Below are positions 62,545 through 64,000 of a DNA stretch of 64,000 bases, piece by piece (the stretch's first letter is position 1; each line of letters starts with the position of its first letter). The DNA is taken from contig NZ_KI421500.1 in NCBI RefSeq assembly GCF_000473145.1, positions 3,497,725-3,561,724 on the forward strand. Reading direction: 5' to 3'. The translations under genes and the position numbers were made by a program. This DNA is from Leisingera daeponensis DSM 23529 (GTDB lineage Bacteria; Pseudomonadota; Alphaproteobacteria; Rhodobacterales; Rhodobacteraceae). The notes under the pieces are model-generated. The model worked only from the letters and a program-made list of their open reading frames with translations, made no database searches and had not been told where the DNA came from.

Positions 62545-63186
62545 ATGCACAAGACATTGGCACTGCTGAGTTTGCTGCTTTTCACCGCCCCCGCCTGGGC
62601 GGATCCGCTGCGGATCACCGCCCTGGGCGACAGCCTGGTGCAGGGCTACGGGCTGCCGCAGGGGCAGGGGCTGGTGCCGCAGCTGGAACGCTGGCTGAAC
62701 GAAAACGGCGCCGAGGTCGTGTTGCAGAATGCGGGCGTTTCCGGGGACACCACGGCCGGCGGGGCAGAGCGGGCCGACTGGACCCTGTCAGACAACCCCG
62801 ACGGGCTGATCGTGCTCCTGGGCGGCAATGACATGCTGCGCGGGCTTGAGCCGCAGGAGGCGCGCGCCAACCTGACCCGCATCCTGCAGACGGCGGAGGC
62901 AAAGGGGATCGAGGTCCTGCTGATCGGCATGAAAGCCCCGCGCAACTACGGGCCGGACTACAAGCAGGCGTTTGACGCGATCTACCCGGAGCTGGCGGCA
63001 GAGTTCGGCGCGGTGCTGCACCCGGATGCCTTTGCGGGCATGGCGGCAGAAGCCGGCGGGGATCCTGCGGCGGCGCAGGCCCTCATGCAGGACGACGGCA
63101 TCCATCCCAACGCCCGCGGCGTGGCGCTGAATGCGGCTGCCATGGGGCCGGCGGCCCTGCAGCTGATCGCCGCGATCGGCAGCTGA
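62545..63186 (+). CDS. TesA-like periplasmic GDSL esterase / lysophospholipase
   Basis: A 213-residue SGNH hydrolase with signal peptide MHKTLALLSLLLFTAPAWA. Block I is ITALGDSLVQGYGL with nucleophile S30, block III GGNDMLRG, and block V DGIHPNARG with the catalytic D and H. Length and context (divergent from the YbbA/YbbP-like ABC genes) match E. coli TesA, a multifunctional thioesterase, arylesterase and lysophospholipase L1. A strong terminator overlaps the stop codon. Confidence 0.93.
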   Translation: MHKTLALLSLLLFTAPAWADPLRITALGDSLVQGYGLPQGQGLVPQLERWLNENGAEVVLQNAGVSGDTTAGGAERADWTLSDNPDGLIVLLGGNDMLRGLEPQEARANLTRILQTAEAKGIEVLLIGMKAPRNYGPDYKQAFDAIYPELAAEFGAVLHPDAFAGMAAEAGGDPAAAQALMQDDGIHPNARGVALNAAAMGPAALQLIAAIGS

Positions 63187-63214
63187 AAACAGCCCTGGCC
63201 GTCAGGGCTGTTTT
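63186..63214. terminator. Bidirectional terminator between tesA-like and csp genes
   Basis: AAAACAGCCCTG (63186-63197) and CAGGGCTGTTTT (63203-63214) are a perfect 12-bp stem with loop GCCGT, with A and T runs inside the arms. Confidence 0.93.
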
Positions 63215-63245
63215 GGAAGTTTCAAAGCAGATCGGAAGATCCGGA

Positions 63246-63455
63246 TCAGGAGACCAGCGCGATATCCACTGCGGATTCACGGCCGTCGCGGCCTGCGCGC
63301 AGCTCATAGGTCACTTTCTGATTGTCCGCGAGGCCGGTCAGCCCGGAACGCTCAACAGCGGAAATATGGACAAAAATGTCCTTGCCGCCGTCTTCGGGTG
63401 CAATAAAGCCATAGCCTTTGGTGGTGTTGAACCATTTGACGGTGCCGGTGGCCAT
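63246..63455 (-). CDS. Cold-shock domain protein
   Basis: A 69-residue CspA-family protein. RNP1 is KGYGFIAPE and RNP2 DIFVHISAV, the RNA-binding motifs of this five-stranded barrel, so it likely acts as an RNA chaperone. AGGAGAA precedes the ATG. The 208-base upstream gap to the next gene gives room for the structured 5' leader usual for csp genes, but I could not single out its promoter. Whether it is cold-inducible cannot be told from sequence. Confidence 0.95.
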   Translation of the reverse strand: MATGTVKWFNTTKGYGFIAPEDGGKDIFVHISAVERSGLTGLADNQKVTYELRAGRDGRESAVDIALVS

Positions 63456-63663
63456 CGTCGATTTCTCCTAAGTCGTCTTCAGTTCCCTGCCCGCTTATGC
63501 GGCAGTCCGGCAAGGTTTGCGGATGATCATGACCGCGCCGGGTGAGGCACAGTGATGGCATTCGCGTAACATCGCCGTGACAGAATTGGGTGCGAATCCC
63601 CTCTGGTGCAAGAAAAATGCGGTGTAAAACAGGGGTTCGCGGCAAATTTCCGCAGGCCGGGGC

Positions 63664-64000
63664 CTAAAGCACCGTCACAACCGTGCCCAGCGGCACCCGC
63701 TCGTACAGGTCCATCACATGCTCGTTCAGCATCCGGATACAGCCGTTCGACACCGAGTGGCCGATGGTCTGCGGCTGGTTGGTGCCGTGGATGCGGAAGT
63801 AGGTGTCCACCCCGTTCTGGAACAGATAAAGCGCCCGCGCGCCCAGCGGATTGTCCGGCCCGCCGGGCTGGATATACTCATTGTCGACGAATTTCGCATA
63901 GGCCCTGGGGTCGCGTTCGATCATCTCGTCGGTGGGGCGCCAGGTGGGCCATTCCTTCTTGCGCTGGATCACTGCCTGGCCGGTGAATTCCAGCCCGGCC
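63664..64000 (-). CDS. L,D-transpeptidase (YkuD/ErfK family), 3' part (cut by window edge)
   Basis: The last ~112 codons of a gene that continues past the right edge. The YkuD catalytic motif is intact: HGTNQPQTIGHSVSNGCIRML, with the histidine and the nucleophile cysteine in SNGCIRM. It is followed by the C-terminal strand VPLGTVVTVL. These enzymes form 3-3 crosslinks in peptidoglycan or attach proteins to it. The visible upstream residues (EFTGQAVIQRKKEWPTW) show the frame is open to position 64000, so the signal peptide is not seen. Confidence 0.92.
   Translation of the reverse strand, partial: AGLEFTGQAVIQRKKEWPTWRPTDEMIERDPRAYAKFVDNEYIQPGGPDNPLGARALYLFQNGVDTYFRIHGTNQPQTIGHSVSNGCIRMLNEHVMDLYERVPLGTVVTVL

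Overview
The window is about 64 kb of GC-rich (roughly two-thirds G+C) chromosomal DNA from an alphaproteobacterium. It is most likely a Rhodobacteraceae member of the Roseobacter group, in the neighbourhood of Leisingera, Phaeobacter or Ruegeria. Supporting signs are an RpoHII-type heat-shock sigma factor, an adenylate cyclase carrying TolB-like and TPR domains, an NsrR-like Rrf2 regulator, the gene order mreB-mreC-mreD-mrdA-rodA, and short intergenic repeats of the kind seen in this family. The genus is inferred from memory of protein sequences, not from any search. I see no prophage, insertion sequence, integrase, CRISPR array or rRNA operon; nearly all genes are housekeeping or common accessory genes.

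Layout. 1-740: the 3' end of a catalase gene and an elongator tRNA-Met. 930-7123: phenylacetate catabolism, with paaX and paaZ on the minus strand and paaG, paaI, paaK and a TetR regulator on the plus strand, sharing one divergent control region that carries a likely TetR operator. 7204-12237: an OmpA-family envelope protein with a long Ala/Glu/Gln-rich segment, trpS, a rhomboid homologue that has lost its catalytic residues, a small DUF2892 membrane protein and a Crp/Fnr regulator. 12234-17747: a tight minus-strand run, lipoprotein (LpoA-like), glnD, murJ, crp/fnr. 17835-20985: rsmI, yraN, gshB and an esterase. 20974-24434: a ComM-type ATPase, a glutathione S-transferase, a histidine phosphatase and cobU. 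24710-31871: rpoH, a ChaN-like protein, coaBC, dut, a membrane-anchored ThiF/MoeB-like enzyme, an unknown protein and an M3 peptidase.

31989-38615 holds a hydroxyacid reductase and the cell-shape cluster mreB-mreC-mreD-mrdA-rodA. It is followed by a secreted lysozyme-like protein, rlmJ and a cyclase. 42578-46652: leuA behind a leader peptide, a universal stress protein and a sodium:alanine symporter. 46744-53702: a MocR regulator divergent from a PNPOx-like protein, a secreted MORN-repeat protein, nadE and an FAD oxidoreductase. 53712-64000: a Tat-exported metallo-hydrolase, a DUF1801 protein, gltX, DUF2254, a gamma-glutamylcyclotransferase, nsrR, an ABC exporter pair divergent from a TesA-like esterase, a cold-shock protein and the 3' end of an L,D-transpeptidase gene.

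The most interesting material is non-coding. There is a dispersed, heavily base-paired repeat present three times, one copy of which can fold as a perfect three-way junction. A separate short motif (GAGTATTT..GGAAAGATGAA) also occurs three times between genes. The leuA leader peptide ends in a run of leucine codons and may be translated from a leaderless mRNA. A Crp/Fnr palindrome is placed to activate the adjacent DUF2892 gene. None of these was tested by search or experiment here.
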